Notes: a model not told the origin generated them from the letters alone. A DNA stretch of 64,000 bases from Monoplex corrugatus (GCA_030674185.1 CM060305.1:168119736-168183735), one strand, 5' to 3'; shown: positions 1-60,110, numbered from the stretch's first letter. Numbers and translations are program-made.

Positions 1-1132
1 TCATGTGACATGCAGGTGTTAAACAGGTAATTTTCAGTAACATTTTAGAGCAATATTAATATCAAATGCATGCATGGCTTTGTTTTGAGTGCAGGGTGTT
101 CTCTGCATCCTTCCATTCAAGCTGAGGCACTGTTGTTGTAATATCCATGTCACAATTGTCACAGCTATCGTTTATCACAAATATATACAATCCAGGTGTA
201 TCAACAGCCTTACATCTCTTTTGTCTTTTCTTGTCACAAACAGTCACACAGTAAGCACACAATGTTTTGCACAGCTATATACACACACACACACACAACA
301 CCTTCACTGTTTATCCTAGATATGTACATATGGAATCAGTGTCCTGTCACTGTGTCATTTGTCACACATAGGTGACACGTGTGTGGTACACCTTGAAACA
401 GTTGTGCTGGTTGCTGCACAATACACCCAACACTTCTCAGTAAACTGAACAAGTTCTAGCAGAATCATGTCCGAATAATATAACTGAAAATACTCCAGCG
501 CCGTCATAGATGTATCAAGTACACGCACAGTCCCAGGTCTGCTCTCGTACTTGATTCTTGTCTTACCGACAGGTGGCACATAATTTCCGCTTGTCCACTC
601 GAAGCTTGGCTGAGTGTAAAACTGGCAGGTTTTCATCATCTAATTCATCTCCACTCTCATCATTTTCTTCCCAATTTACTACTGCCAATAACTTGGCTGT
701 CTCCTCTTTGGTCAATTGTAGTAAATCAAAATCTTCATCCGTAAGGGCAGTGCAGAAATCGTTGTCAGAAAATTGATCAGAGTCGGAATTCTGGCCAGTT
801 TCCACTTTCGCAGTACACATTTACAGTGACTAGTGCCACGCAGACAGCAGTACACTGACCAAAGAGAGAAACTGACCCCTTTCCCACGGTTAGCGGGAGT
901 CTGGCATTCATTTAATTCATAACCAGTGCCCAGCAAGTGATCCGGTCAAGGACAGATGACGTACATTGATGACGCGACTCGCGCAAACTTCAAAGTGGTC
1001 ACAGCGCATCCCGGTTTTCCGTGCTGCAGGAAGGAAAGGAGCTATTTCCTCAGAACGGTTTTCCGTGCTGCAGGAATGAAGGGTACTGACTACGCAAACC
1101 GGAAAACCGGTTTCCGGGAATGAAAGAGTTAA
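1..1132 (-). mobile_element. piggyBac-like DNA transposon, one end plus transposase remnant
   Basis: The right boundary is a TTAA (1129-1132) preceded by the inward-reading terminus CTCTTTCATTCCCGG on the minus strand. Just inside it the motif GGTTTTCCGTGCTGCAGGAA occurs twice (about 1013 and 1058), as expected of subterminal repeats. A broken transposase ORF lies at 355-820 on the same strand. TTAA target duplication is the hallmark of the piggyBac superfamily. The other end of the element is not recognised and probably lies before the window. The terminus CTCTTT next to TTAA is shared with the shorter elements at 8528-8845 and 17833-18509. Confidence 0.6.
355..820 (-). pseudogene. piggyBac-type transposase N-terminal part, frameshifted
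   Basis: The reading frame opens at 820 (MCTAKVETGQ) with an acidic, low-complexity N-terminus rich in D and E, as is usual ahead of the DDE_Tnp_1_7 domain. A frameshift near 600-640 moves the similarity into a second frame. That frame carries W-T-S-G-N-Y then a P-G stretch and TALEYFQLYYSD followed by LLELVQFTEK, which resembles the start of piggyBac transposase domains (LEYF...D..L..IV..TN.Y). The frame stops at 355, long before the DDE catalytic residues, and no continuation was recognised in 1-354. It is therefore a decayed fragment. The family call rests on pattern memory plus the TTAA end at 1132, not on an alignment. Confidence 0.55.
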
Positions 1133-1638
1133 TAATGCATGTAGCCATCTTTGAAATGAAATTGAAATGCAATCTAAATGGTCTCAAAAGTGCCTTTATT
1201 TTGCTTTAGGAGTTGAAATAATCACTGAAAAATATCGTTTTCCTTTTTAGTTAAGTCATAGCAGAAAAAACCTGCAACTTAGTATTCTTTTGCATAACAG
1301 ACTCTCAGGCCTGTTGTTAAGTTGGTATGTTATTTCTTGTGTCCAAAGTTCAAAAGTCAAGTTCAGAAATTGGCCATCTTAGCAGTTTCATCTGACTGGA
1401 AATCCTATCTGAAAAAAAGATAAAGCTGTAATTCTTACAAGTAAAAGTGAAGAAAGTAGTTTTCATTAAGGTCAGTCACAATCACAAAATGGCCAAATTG
1501 ACCTATTGGCCCTTTTGTCAGAGCAGGTCATAAATGTCCACACTTGCGAATTCTATGACTATGAAAAAGTTAAAGACAGTATGAAACTTGGGGGACTTGT
1601 GAAGGAAATGGTAGACAATGTAAAGCTGAAACAGACAA
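1133..1638. other. Unremarkable AT-rich intergenic stretch
   Basis: No gene, repeat unit or recognisable motif was seen here. It separates the piggyBac end from the LINE fragments. Confidence 0.5.
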
Positions 1639-1803
1639 CATCATCATCATCAGGTGCCTTGCCGCATGGCGTTGGCAATCATGGACTTCCATCTGTCTCT
1701 ATCTCTTGTTGCCCCAAGCATCTCCTCCACCCTCCTCGTCTTCAGCCACTCCGCAAGTCCGTCTAGCATTTTCTCCCTGGGTCTACCTGGTGCTGTCTTT
1801 CCC
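1639..1803 (-). mobile_element. RTE-type LINE, extreme 3' end
   Basis: Read on the minus strand this encodes the C-terminus GRPREKMLDGLAEWL, then RDRDRWKSMIANAMRQGT and a stop, followed directly by TGATGATGATG. Short TGA-type simple-repeat tails right after the ORF are typical of RTE-clade elements. Clearly related 3' ends occur at 40455, 46081 and (plus strand) 35157. Confidence 0.75.
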
Positions 1804-1877
1804 TCCAGAAGAACATGGACAGAAAAAAAGATAAAAACAAAAACAACACACATACAATTGCTAGTAACTGAAAACTA

Positions 1878-2065
1878 ATCTGGTGACAGAACTCATCCTT
1901 ATCTAACCTCTCTTTAATTGTTTTGAGAAGAGCTCATTTCATTTTCTACTCCCATTTCTGCTGTTTGTTTCCAACACATATTCCTTACTTTCTTAGATCT
2001 GTCAATATTGAGCTTTTCCAAGTGATCAATTCTTCATGTCTTATTTGATCAACAGCCTTAGTATA
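1878..2065 (-). mobile_element. RTE-type LINE reverse transcriptase fragment (decayed)
   Basis: This stretch is clearly similar at the nucleotide level to 63030-63240. It covers the part of the reverse transcriptase from the region equivalent to FDRVRHEEL up to the start of the GVRQG block. It lies on the same strand as the 3' end at 1639-1803 but the intervening RT sequence is missing, so it is probably an internally deleted copy. Stops and indels exclude function. Confidence 0.6.
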
Positions 2066-2547
2066 ATATATATAATATAATTATATATGAATATATGTAA
2101 ATTTATACTCACCATTTGTGGTGTGACAATGCTTAAACACATTCTAAAAAGGAAAGGAGATGGACAGCCTTTAAAAAATGCCAGCATATGGCCCATACAA
2201 AGAATAAGCAAGTGGGAGGAGTCCATGGATACATTTGTATCAACTGTGGTTAAATTCAGTCTGCATTCCAAGCTATATTGTCTTGTATGCATGTATTCAT
2301 GTTGCTGTGCTTGCTGCCCAAGCTGTGCTGGCATCGTCTTGTTGCACAGACTGCATATTACTAGTTAATCAGAACTGTTCTGTTCTTTTTTTTCATCATT
2401 GTTGCATATTCATGTTTGTGTACTTTTTGCTCTTTGTTTATATATCAAAGTTGATTGTAAAATCTGAGCAAGGCTATAAAATGAAAAAACATCTGTAAAT
2501 TGTATACGACATTTGACAAACATTCAACATAGATCTGTAATTCACTG
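2066..2547. other. AT-rich intergenic sequence, nothing recognised
   Basis: A short TA-rich run near 2065-2100 is the only visible structure. Confidence 0.4.
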
Positions 2548-3004
2548 AGGAAGACCATTATGTAGCAAAGATCTCCAATTCAAGTTTACAGAGAAGAAGG
2601 TCTGTCATTGTTTAAGCACCATTATGTAGCAAAGTCTCCAATTCAAGTTATACAGAGGAGTGAAGGTCTGTCATTGTTTAAGCACCATTATGTAGCAAAG
2701 TCTCCAATTCAAGTTATACAGAGTGAAGGTCTGTCATTGTTTAAGCACCATTATGTAGCAAAGTCTCCAATTCAAGTTATACAGAGGTGAAGGTCTGTCA
2801 TTGTTTAAGCACCATTATGTAGCAAAGTCTCCAATTCAAGTTATACAGAGGAGTGAAGGTCTGTCATTGTTTAAGCACCATTATGTAGCAAAGTCTCCAA
2901 TTCAAGTTATACAGAGGAGTGAAGGTCTGTCATTGTTTAAGCACCATTATGTAGCAAAGTTTCCAATTCAAGTTATACAGAAGAGTGAAGGTCTGTCATT
3001 GTTT
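2548..3004. repeat. 66-bp tandem repeat, about 7 copies
   Basis: A 66-bp unit containing CACCATTATGTAGCAAAG and CCAATTCAAGTTATACAG is repeated, with a few indels of 1-5 bases. The unit is a multiple of three, which produces open frames with a 22-residue periodicity. There is no sign that these are translated. The array lies downstream of the probable 3' end of the kinase gene. Confidence 0.9.
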
Positions 3005-3108
3005 TCTATTGATATGGCAGGAAAAAAACTTAAATTTGTAAAGAGTCAGTTTGTACTGTGTTTCATGTTTGCATGACTTGCTGATTTTGCTTCTGTCATA
3101 AGGCTTAT

Positions 3109-3276
3109 TTAACCCTTTGAATCCCACACCATATCCACAAACTGCAAAAACTTAACCATTTGACTCCCTCACCCTATAAGATAGGGTAAGAGAGTCAGAG
3201 GGTTAAGTTTTTGCTTTACCAGCATGGCTGACAATGAAGGATGCTGGTGGACAGGGTGTGGGAGTCAAAGGGTTAA
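3109..3276. mobile_element. Nested TTAA miniature element (piggyBac-type MITE)
   Basis: The outer element runs TTAACCCTTTGAATCCCACA ... GGGAGTCAAAGGGTTAA, with terminal inverted repeats and TTAA at both ends. Inside it, 3152-3206 is a second TTAA-bounded palindrome with nearly the same ends (CATTTGACTCCCTCACCCTA). The same family occurs at 37087, 48864, 58737 and 61416. Confidence 0.75.
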
Positions 3277-3365
3277 TTGATGGGCCAAGGGTACAAATGA
3301 AAACTGATGTCTGAAATGAAAACAGTGAACAGATGAAGCAGCATAACATGCACAACGAACAAGAC

Positions 3366-6300
3366 ATTTTGAAAATCACTTTATTGCATTTAAATACAAG
3401 TGATCAACATTGCATCTTACATTCTTCAATTGATCTGAAATGTACAGTTCTCAGCATTATATTGAGACGTCAACATTGCGATATATGAAAGGTTCAGATT
3501 TTTATAATTATAAGAGAAACAATGGTAGCGTAAAATGAAATTTCTTTACCAAAAAAAGTAGAAAAGGCATTTTTGGGAAGATTACTGGAAAGACATAAGC
3601 CTCCTCCCCAAGATAAAGGTTACTAGTAGTAATAGAAATAACAAATGATGTTAAGAGAAAATGTACATTACCCCATTTTTGCCTTTTAAGAAGGGTAAGA
3701 GAGAATGGGATCATTACCAGATGTATATATATATATATATAATTTCAGCAGGTACTTTTCTGCTGTCAGGTCATACTGGAGGATCATGATCACAATTAAT
3801 CATCAGGTCCAGCCCGACTGGGAGTGGTCTGTGTATAGGTCTCAACAATGTCATATTACAATCCCTAGGTATGAGAATGCAACTGGCCTGGTGTTTGTTT
3901 TTTTGTTTGTTTGTTTTTGTTTTTTTTATCCAACAAAATGAGCAGCAAAAGTGGGAACAGACAAGCCCTAAAAATACCAAACAAGCCCTAAAAGTATCAA
4001 AGCTTAACAGGAAAGGACTAAAACGACAATCATTGAAAAGATAACCTTGTAATTTCAAACTGACACAATGACAATAGTCAGGAATCAATTTGCATCTAAT
4101 TTAAAACTTGTTTTCAATAAAAATAAAATTATATTCTAAAGTAGTCACTTTTTGTATATCACTGCAATATCACTTAAAACTGTCCTAAAATGCAAAAAAC
4201 AAAGCTGCATCATCTTGAGAAGCAGTTGACAATACAGTCTGATAACAAGAACTGTCGATAATAATAGTAATTACGAATTTACCTTAACCCTTAAGCAACT
4301 TCTCTCAAACATGAAATCAGATATTTCTATGGCCACCATAAAACCAAGAGTAAAAATCCAACTTTGAACTGACATTGAAGACAAAAAGTTTAAAGCCAAT
4401 TTCTTTCAAAGAGTTGTTTAGATTACAAACGCCAATGCTCATGGAGAAAAGGGCACACCAACTACACCATACACCGACCTGTATACCCTCCTTATCCATG
4501 CATGCAGGGACGAGCAAACAAAAAATGGCATGAACCTGTACTCAGTAGCAATGTCAAAACATGTACATAACAAGCAAACATAAAAATCTGAACTCGGAAA
4601 CAATTATACGAAGAACACATTGTCTAGCACTGCACTCCTTGTAAGATTCTCTGAGGTACATTGTAATGAATGATACTCTGGTCTAACAGTATTTACACTA
4701 TGTACAGGACCAAAAATAATTTACCATCCATGCTTCTCTTTCAAGTTGTGACCTCACGTACAGTTCTCACAATCTCCCTCATGCATGTGGTGTGGTATGT
4801 CACCATAGAAGTTGGACACATGGACGCCAATCTTACACCACCTTCAATATACGTTCTTACCATTCATCACTTCTCACAAGTTTATTGCCTAAAGCCATCT
4901 GGTGTGCTGACAATGTATGAGGGGGAGGAAGCATGTCTTCAAGCACAGGTAAATTTTCAGGGAGTAAGGAGAGGGAAGTGGGAGACCCACTGGATGAAAA
5001 ACTTGTTTGTCACTTTTTTCTGAATGTTGTTTTCTGAAATAAGATGGAAAAAAAGAAATGTCAAATCAAGTTAGGCGTGGCGTTTCTTTTCCTTTTTTTG
5101 TTTTGTTTTTTTGTTTTTTTCTTGGGGGAAAATGTGGGTCAAAGTGTCGTTTTTATACACATGGCAAAAGAAGGAAATGCAACTCCAGTTATGACTGCTA
5201 CCAGATGAGATGACACTCGGCTGTAGCAAAGAAAGCATAAAGAGTGCGAAAAAACCACATCTGAGCCAAGAATATTTTAGAAAGCATACCACACTCGCAC
5301 AATACTGCTCCATGAGAAAATGTTTTGCACATAAAATGTCTTACACATACAATTCGTCCTGCAAACATGTCAGTGAGTCTGAACGTTTAATAAGTTAATG
5401 AGTGTGTACAAGATAAATTCACCTTTTGTATATATATAATATATGTAAATATATATATATATATATATATACTACATAAAAATCAAGCGTTATAAATCTA
5501 TGCTAATGATGCAAATTTGGCCATTATCAACACTTGGCAAATCATAGACGATGGAACGTGGAGACTACACGGAGAGTCCAATGTCCATGAGAAGCAAACA
5601 TGACCAACATGGTGTGCCAACACACAATCATTCCCCTCACAGCAGCTATCTACTGAGCACTGTGAAGGGCAGTGGTAAAAATACAGGAGATATGTTTTAA
5701 AAAAGACGGAGACTCCATTTCACTGCAGATAAGCTTTAGCTAGTGTGTAACACACCAAGCTTCACCCAACAGTCGTGGAATGATGTGCGGTAAGTGTTGT
5801 TGCAATAACAGCTACAAGCAGCAACAAATCATACCTCCCATGCCAAAACGTTGTACGATCACGGTCATGTGACCAAGTACTGCAATACACTCGCAAAAAA
5901 AAAAAAAAAAAAAAAATTATCAAACAAGGCAACGAGCTTTCCTCAAAGCAGTATATCTTTTTTTTCCCTAAAGATGCCAAACAAGCTTTTCTCACAAAAA
6001 AAAAGTCTTTTCACAAAACATTTCTCAATATTTCTAAATATATATTTCGAGGGTGAAATACCAGTCCCAAAACAACACTGGTGGTTCAAATAGCGATATT
6101 TGTACAGTTCATTCAGTAAATAGTTGTGTTTTCTCCATCTCTATTCCGTTTCTTATTGCTTTCTCAATTCATCCCTGCACTTTTTCCATTCATTTCATTC
6201 CTCTTGTCCGCCCCCCTTCCCAACTGTATGTTTACTTGTGTTGAAAAATAAAATGTTATGTTGAGATCACACGAAAGATGTGAAACATTGGTACTCCCAT

Positions 6301-7285
6301 GGGCACAGAAAATGTCGTTTTCTACACATTTGCTTTTTTCACAGTAAAAAAGGTTGAAACAACAAAATCTTGTTCTTTATGAAATGAATGGAAATAACAC
6401 AACCTACCCTCTTTATACAACGAAATGTAGTACAGTAAAAAGAAACAGGGTTTTAAAACAATGAAACTCTGCCCTAACAAAAACAATTGAAGCAACCTCC
6501 ATCCCGACCCTAAAAAGCATTGAAAAAATAAACCCTCAACAAATTAAAATGCTCAAAATAAAAACAATTGCAAACCCTCTTTCCCACTGTCCACTTTAAG
6601 GGCATTATATTTTCACAATTATCTGGAATAACGTCAAAAATTTACAAACAAAAAAGTGATGACTGGCAAAACAGGTCTACTACATATGTAACTGTAAGTG
6701 AATTCTGCGCAAGACAACAAAAGAGTATTTCAATTCATATTTTGATGTATTTATCACCTCTAGATTTATGTATGATAAATATGACCTCAAATTTCATTAT
6801 TTTCTGAAATGTCGCAAAAGAAAATTACCTGCAAGAAAAAAAAAAGCCATTTGATACATTTGACGTACATGGAAACATTTGCCAATGTTAAGTGCTTATC
6901 ATAATCACTGATATACAAACCAAGTGAAAGGCTGTCAATGAAACGTGTCTTATATACAACCATTCATATCAAGAGGAACAGGAGAAACAGCATTTCATTT
7001 TTTCTGCTGAAACACAACAGACTAACATACATCAGAAAACTTTTTTTGGGGGTGGGGGTGGGGGAGGAGAGTGGGGAAGGGGGTAGAAGGGTGGGGAAAC
7101 AAACTTTGAACAAGTTTGTGTAACACAGATGCACGCTCACAGTCACAGCACGTTGCTACCTAAGTCTGCATGTTGGAACACCCAGAACAGGGAAATGACA
7201 TATTCAATCACATGACGCTAGTCACAAGCTGAACTGACATAACAACAACCGACACGGCCATGGACTCTTTCATTTTTTTTCTTCT
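3366..7285 (-). other. Probable 3' UTR of the MKK3/6-like gene
   Basis: This 3.9-kb stretch follows the stop codon at 7286 without any recognisable gene, large tandem array or transposon, unlike almost everywhere else in the window. It ends at a good poly(A) signal (3380-3385). A second AATAAA on the minus strand is at 4881-4886 and could give a shorter 3' UTR. It contains simple TA runs (5432-5470), a poly(A) run on the plus strand (5896-5917) and a G-rich run (7026-7082, plus strand). The extent is inferred and not shown by transcript data. Confidence 0.45.
3380..3385 (-). promoter_or_regulatory. Candidate distal poly(A) signal AATAAA
   Basis: On the minus strand GCAATAAAGTGATTTTC is followed within about 30 bases by the GT-rich stretch TGTCTTGTTCGTTG. 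This is the expected layout of a cleavage site. Confidence 0.5.
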
Positions 7286-54326
<47,041 letters not shown>

Positions 54327-55065
54327 CGAGACGAGTCAAAAGGTAGCAGTCCAAGCCTTGACCGCAGTCAACTCCAAATCAGTGACCGTTGCTCTTTTGA
54401 TGTCAACCACGTTTTGTGAACTGCACTTAAAATCAATCCGATTGTAATTGTTTTTACGGACAATGAAAACCACACATCCTTGAAAAAAAAAGTTCTCAGA
54501 ATCTCGTGCTGTTTACTCAAAAGTCTCCACAACACAGACCGAACGTTTCATATCCTTATCCGCTAGGTGCCGCTGATTGGCTGGGCTGTAGGCAGCATGG
54601 CGTTCACCCATTCATGTTCTGCAGTGACTCAGCAGACACGGAACGTTTCATTGGTCAGGAGATGACTAACCACTCCATGGGGGGAATCCCATGCTCGCGT
54701 CAATATTCCCACATAGTACAAACTATCAGCACCCGTTGACCCACAAACTTATATTCTTTCCACGCATCTTTACGGACTACATGAAAAACTCAGTATGCAC
54801 TATTTAGTTTTGAACTCCTTGCAGCATAACTCGCAAAAAGACACGATCATATGCAAAGACCATTCCTGTTTGCAGACGAAAATGGGAGGAGTCAGAACTT
54901 GCACACGCACAGCTCGCCTGACGTGCGCAAAAGGGGTTTCCCTTGCAGTGAATTATTGACCTCAAGCTATGGGAGCTTCTAGCAATGCCGCGGCACAATG
55001 GCACGCGACGTCGGCATGCGCAGCGCCGTGACAGGCCGCGCCAGCCTCTAGAGTCGAAGGACCGA
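54327..55065 (-). promoter_or_regulatory. Probable 5' UTR and promoter of the MKK3/6-like gene
   Basis: It lies directly upstream of exon 1 and has many more CpGs than the rest of the window, densest at 54890-55060 (for example GCATGCGCAGCGCCG, which resembles an NRF1-type site). No TATA box is obvious. The transcription start cannot be fixed from sequence alone. Confidence 0.45.
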
Positions 55066-56209
55066 CTTTCCAGCCAGATAAAGCGACATGAGATGGGCCG
55101 AGTGGATGGAACATGATTGAGGTGGCGCAGTGCATTTAAAACAGGAAAAAAGAAAAGATGGGGTGGGGTGGGAGAAATTTATGTGTTAAATCGTGAGTAA
55201 TCAGCCTGCAGTTTATGTTACATCTGCTTGCAAAAATACTCAGTGATTTTTTACCTTTATCTTGCACTGTTTTACATAATGTTTCAATTTTTTTTTAACC
55301 TTGCACCATTTTAACTAAAAACTGCATTTTCTGCCACCTTTCTTTTCTCTCTAATCATCTACACGCACTTGCACCCACGATGGAAACCTGTTGGACAAAC
55401 TAATGCCTCAGCCCTGAACTAATTCCCACATGCTCTTATGAAGTAACTGTTTTTAGTTAAAGGTAGTTTCCCTGAAAAAGCTTTGGCATATGTTTAAAAT
55501 AAATCCTCTTCCTTTTCAAATCATGTTAAAAATAACCTTTAATCCCCCCTCCCCCCCCCAAAAAATCAACATATATACTGTTTTTTAAACCTAAACACTA
55601 CAATATCTTTCGTTCTTGTTTTATAAATCTGCTCCATAAGAGTGCTCTGATACTCTTAGCAACCAAACTATTGTTGCTAGCTTACTTAACAGCAATATCC
55701 TTTAAGTACCATGTGTTTCTATCAATTTGTCCAAACAACAGTGACAAAACAAACAAATTAAAAGTGAAACTTGTAAACACATAAGAAAAATACGGAGCAT
55801 ACTTTATCTAGAAGAATGGTTTTATTTAAACCATTATTTAAATCTTTTATTTCTACTTCATAAACTGCTGGGCTGTGGAAGCACAACAAAAGGAGAGATT
55901 ACTAAAAGACAACCATACATAAAGAATGCTTCAATCCACATTTGGATTTTGGAAGGAAAAACAATGTAATATAGTAACTGGGGGAACAGGGGTGAGGTTA
56001 CTGACAAAAGTATACTGAATGACAAAAGTATACTAAATGGAAAACATTCAATCTATTTGTTCACATTTTAACAACTATTTGTACATTTTATAAATGATTC
56101 TTCAGTGCACAAATATACAAAGCTAACAGAAACAGTTATTTCTTCATGTTTTATATACTAATATACCTTGGGTCAACAAAGGGGAAATATATGTCTGGAC
56201 AGGTGAAGA

Positions 56210-56214
<5 letters not shown>
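55066..56214. other. Upstream intergenic sequence
   Basis: AT-rich, with no recognised gene or repeat apart from a short C run near 55545. Confidence 0.45.
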
Positions 56215-56265
<51 letters not shown>

Positions 56266-56335
56266 TGTGTGCATGTATGTGTGTGTGTATGTGTGTGTGT
56301 GTGTGTTGTGAGTGTGTGTGTGTGTGTGTGCATGT
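56215..56335. repeat. (GT)n microsatellite
   Basis: An imperfect GT run with GTAT interruptions. Homopolymer A and T runs follow at 56857-56869 and 56893-56917. Confidence 0.95.
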
Positions 56336-57767
56336 GCACACATATGTTGAGTGCATTCATGACGTGGGAATATGAAGCATGCATAAATCATAAATGTATA
56401 AAAGAATATGCAAGGATGGAGAAATATGTGTGCTTTGAGTATTGTGCCATTTTACCCTTCTGATAAAAACTAATGTTTGCTTCATATGCTTCAGTTATAC
56501 TTCTAAGTTACAGTGACAGTGCACTTTCTCACATTACTCAAATGGATAAGATACATAGTCATAGTGCAAGCCATTATCTGTCACTACATTCTCACAATTA
56601 AGTCAATATGGAATGCACTGATAATGTAATTCGTTTTCTTTTATCTCCATGAATTCCCTGTGCATTGCCTGACAGCCTAACTCTGCATTTTGTTCCTTCA
56701 CTTGTTTCCAGGTAATGGCCAAATTGGCAGACTTACAACATTAGCCACACCCCTCGGTTACACACAAGCAGCTACATTGACAGCAGACACGCCGGCTGAC
56801 GTTCTTGTTGACATTTTCTATGTCTGCATGCCAAGCATATCAATGAAGCATATAAAAAAAAAAAAATTGAAAAAAGAGCGTTGGTGGCGACTTTTTTTTT
56901 TTTTTTTTTTTTTTTTGCAACAATATGTAATCAGTTACCATTAAGTGTGAAAGAAAATTAAGACATGTTTATCAAATACTGAGTTATTCCAAAATGTCCG
57001 TTTCCACCGATACAAATTAATTGTAACTAGCGTTACAAAACATAAAAATAAACGGCTTGCTGGAACTGTAGGCCTAGTGTAAAGATTAAAAAGCAAGAAA
57101 CAAGTAGAATATAAAGCGATCTGAAAGTTTGCATGCTGCAAAGAGGACACAAATGGCATGAAAAGCCCTCGATAACACTCGGTCACTGCGCTAGGAAAAA
57201 ATGAAAAGTTTAACTAATTGTACTTGTTCCTAAATAAAATTTGCAGCCGTGCAAGAACGCGTTCGTCGAACTTTACCCCATTTAGTGGGCAAGGGGCGCA
57301 CAACTCCTGCAATGTCCCCGTTACTGAGTAACTGCACGAACACAAATTAAGATGCACAGACGTTTAAAAACTGCAATGCACCATGCAAAACAGATGCTAC
57401 AACAAAAAGCACTCCAAATCAAACTCAATGCACTGATTTGCAGCAGCAGCCGCAGGAAAGGAACAAGCAAGAAAAAAAATTTGACCTACTGGGTCGAGCC
57501 ATTGGCATTCTTCAATGGCGCAATGGACACCTGCCACTGACTGCACCCACGTCTAGCCTTCCTGTGGATTCAGTGAGGCTCCAATTGATTGGAACCTTCG
57601 GATGCAGCCAAAGCACTCCTCCTGAAATGTCGTGCAGACGACAATCGGTTTGATCACTGGTGCACAAGTGCAATATAAACCCCCAAAAGTGGAGAACACT
57701 GCACATCCAACTTCCCTCAACGGGAAGTAGTTGCTGACCTGTGAAAACGTATCACAGAAGGGAAGCC

Positions 57768-57781
57768 CATTGACGTCAATG
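57768..57781. promoter_or_regulatory. Perfect 14-bp palindrome with a full CRE
   Basis: CATTGACGTCAATG is self-complementary and contains TGACGTCA, the full CREB/ATF site. It lies in a CpG-bearing stretch (57240-57840). No transcript start is known here. Confidence 0.5.
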
Positions 57782-58736
57782 CTGTGCTCTATGAGCGCGT
57801 TTGTTCATACATGTACGTCAGGAATAGCTATCAGCTATGGCGCACATTAATGCGATAAGGCATACATTTCAAAATAAATATTTAACGAAATAAAAACAAG
57901 AGTATGTTGTCTTTATATTTGATACAGCTCTAGAGTTTTCTTTCTTTTACATTCAGTTCCTGGCTGAACTGAGATTGCGAATCCAGATTCGGATTCTGAA
58001 CCCAGTTCTGCATTATACCGGATATGATGTTAGGGTCACATGAAAAAAATGGTCTGATAATAACTTCCCAGCTGAATGATTTGACTGCAAAAGGCAGACA
58101 GCCATGACTTTCGTTGCACCTGGAGACGTACTTCAGTACCACAAGCATTGGATTGCAGATTTATTTCACTCATTTCCTCATCTGGACTTGTCACTTGAAG
58201 AAACAAATGCGACTTTTAATCCAGAAAGTGAGCTGTACGTTCAGGTCAGTACTACCGCAAATTGAAATTCATGAAACACAGTCTGAGTCTCACGTCGTTA
58301 ACTACGCTAGTCATGGATTCTGCGACGTTAACCAGCAAATACACACACACCACCACTGAGTACACTTTTTAATTTTTCTGACAGTATTACTTCATAATTC
58401 GTACGGTCACCTCGTCGGCTTTTATACAAATAACAGTAGCCTGAGTAGGGTGAAATCAGTTAAATTAATTAATTTAATGTATCATCAGCGCAGTCATATC
58501 AGTGACAGTGTAAACATTGTAGTGCTCAGTAGATCTCCATTATCTGTTTACTTTGTGGTTAGCTTGGCATACTCATACTTGCACTATACTCTAATGAAAA
58601 CGTACAGGGTTTTCATCATTGGAGTTGCTTGGAAGTGATAGAGTAACAGGTGCCTGGCTGATGCTTCAACTTCTATTCAGACTATTGGAACTAGCAGTAT
58701 CATGTATGAGGGACGGAGTGGTCAGTGCCAGGGGCA
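57782..58736. other. Intergenic sequence, nothing recognised
   Basis: No gene or repeat family was seen. Confidence 0.4.
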
Positions 58737-58998
58737 CCTCTTTGACTACCGCATCCTGTCCATCAGCTTCCTGCATTGTCAACCATGCTAGCAAATCTAA
58801 AAACTTAACACTGACTTCCTCACCCTGTCCACCAGCTTCCTGCATCATCAACCATGCTAGCAAAGCAGAAACTTTAAGCTTTGACTTCTTCACCCTGTCC
58901 ACCAGCTTCCTTACTGCAGAAAGCTGGTGGATAGGGTGAGGGAGTTTAAAGGGTTGTCTTTGCAGTTGGTGCATAGGGTGCGGGAGTCAAAGGGTTAA
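58737..58998. mobile_element. TTAA MITE, amplified and partly decayed
   Basis: Three tandem copies of CACCCTGTCCACCAGCTTCC-type sequence with CAACCATGCTAGCAAA precede the right end GTGCGGGAGTCAAAGGGTTAA. The left TTAA is lost. Confidence 0.65.
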
Positions 58999-59754
58999 AC
59001 TATGTGCGCAAATGCATTGATATGTGTACTTAATTTTCTTTTCCGTTTTGTTTTCCTGTTGAAGTATTTTGTCTATTTTAAAACGGTTGTAGCGTTGATT
59101 TGGTTCTATGCAGTTGGCGGGACTTTAAACAAAAACAATTGTAACAGGCCATTTTGACAAATTATAGCAGTCTGCCACGTAGGTTTTACTGAATCCATTA
59201 GTCTAATCCATTAGACTAATGAATTGTAACAGGGTGTGCCAATTTTAGCTGTATCAGTTTTGCTCTCCCTGCTCAGTAAAAGGACATTAGTCCTTTTTTT
59301 ACCCACTGGACGAGGCAGCAGGGAAGTTTTAGTCTTTTTCTCATATTTTGTTTGGTGTTTGTTTGTGATCGTGCATTCGCGCTTGACAATGCGAAATTTG
59401 TGCCTGTCTTGTCTTGTTGTATTGAATACACGTTCTGATTTGATTTTCTTGTTTTTCTGGTTCTTCACATTTGCCTAGTTTATTGCTGATGATGTGTTCA
59501 AGCAAGGACACAAACCTATTTATCTGTCCATTTGGCATTCACATTTGATAGGCTTCATAACGTAAACTTGGCTGACGGTAAAATATTAGCACTCATGAAT
59601 CACAGTATGTTTATTAAAAATTTATTTGAGGAAAAAATATCCTTTGAGGAGAAAGCTAACCACTAATCAGTTCACCCCCCTCAATATGTAATACTGTTAC
59701 AAGTATTGAAAGAAGTATTGGTATAATGGAGAACTGGTTTAGTTGCATATTTGA
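58999..59754. other. Intergenic sequence, nothing recognised
   Basis: A short TAGTCTAATCCATTAGACTA palindrome lies at about 59197-59218. Nothing else was seen. Confidence 0.4.
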
Positions 59755-60110
59755 TGTTCTAATTGTATTACTATTGTTATTATTGTTTTTAGTGTATTAT
59801 TTTGATTTAGCCCATACTATTGATTACTATCTGTCATTCACATGATTCAGTGAGTCATCATCACTATCACAGTATTACTATTATTATTATTATTGTTTTT
59901 AGTGTATTATTTTGATTTAGCCCATACTATTGATTACTATCTGTCATTCAGTGAGTCATCATCACTATCACAGTATTACTATTATTATTATTGTTTTTAG
60001 TGTATTATTTTGATTTAGCCCATACTATTGATTACTATCTGTCATTCAGTGAGTCATCATCACTATCATAGTATTACTATTAGTGTATTACTTTGATCTA
60101 GCCCATACTA
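59755..60110. repeat. About 96-112-bp tandem repeat, 3-4 copies
   Basis: The unit contains GTTTTTAGTGTATTATTTTG, ATTTAGCCCATACTATTGAT and CAGTGAGTCATCATCACTAT. Copies differ mainly by a short insertion and by (ATT)n length. Confidence 0.9.

Noticed and set aside
2608..3076. Small repeat protein with 22-residue periodicity
   Set aside because: The 66-bp DNA repeat explains the frame. There is no promoter, splice or codon evidence.
4670..5023. 117-residue plus-strand frame in the 3' UTR region
   Set aside because: No domain, signal or splice context was recognised, and it is antisense to the probable 3' UTR.
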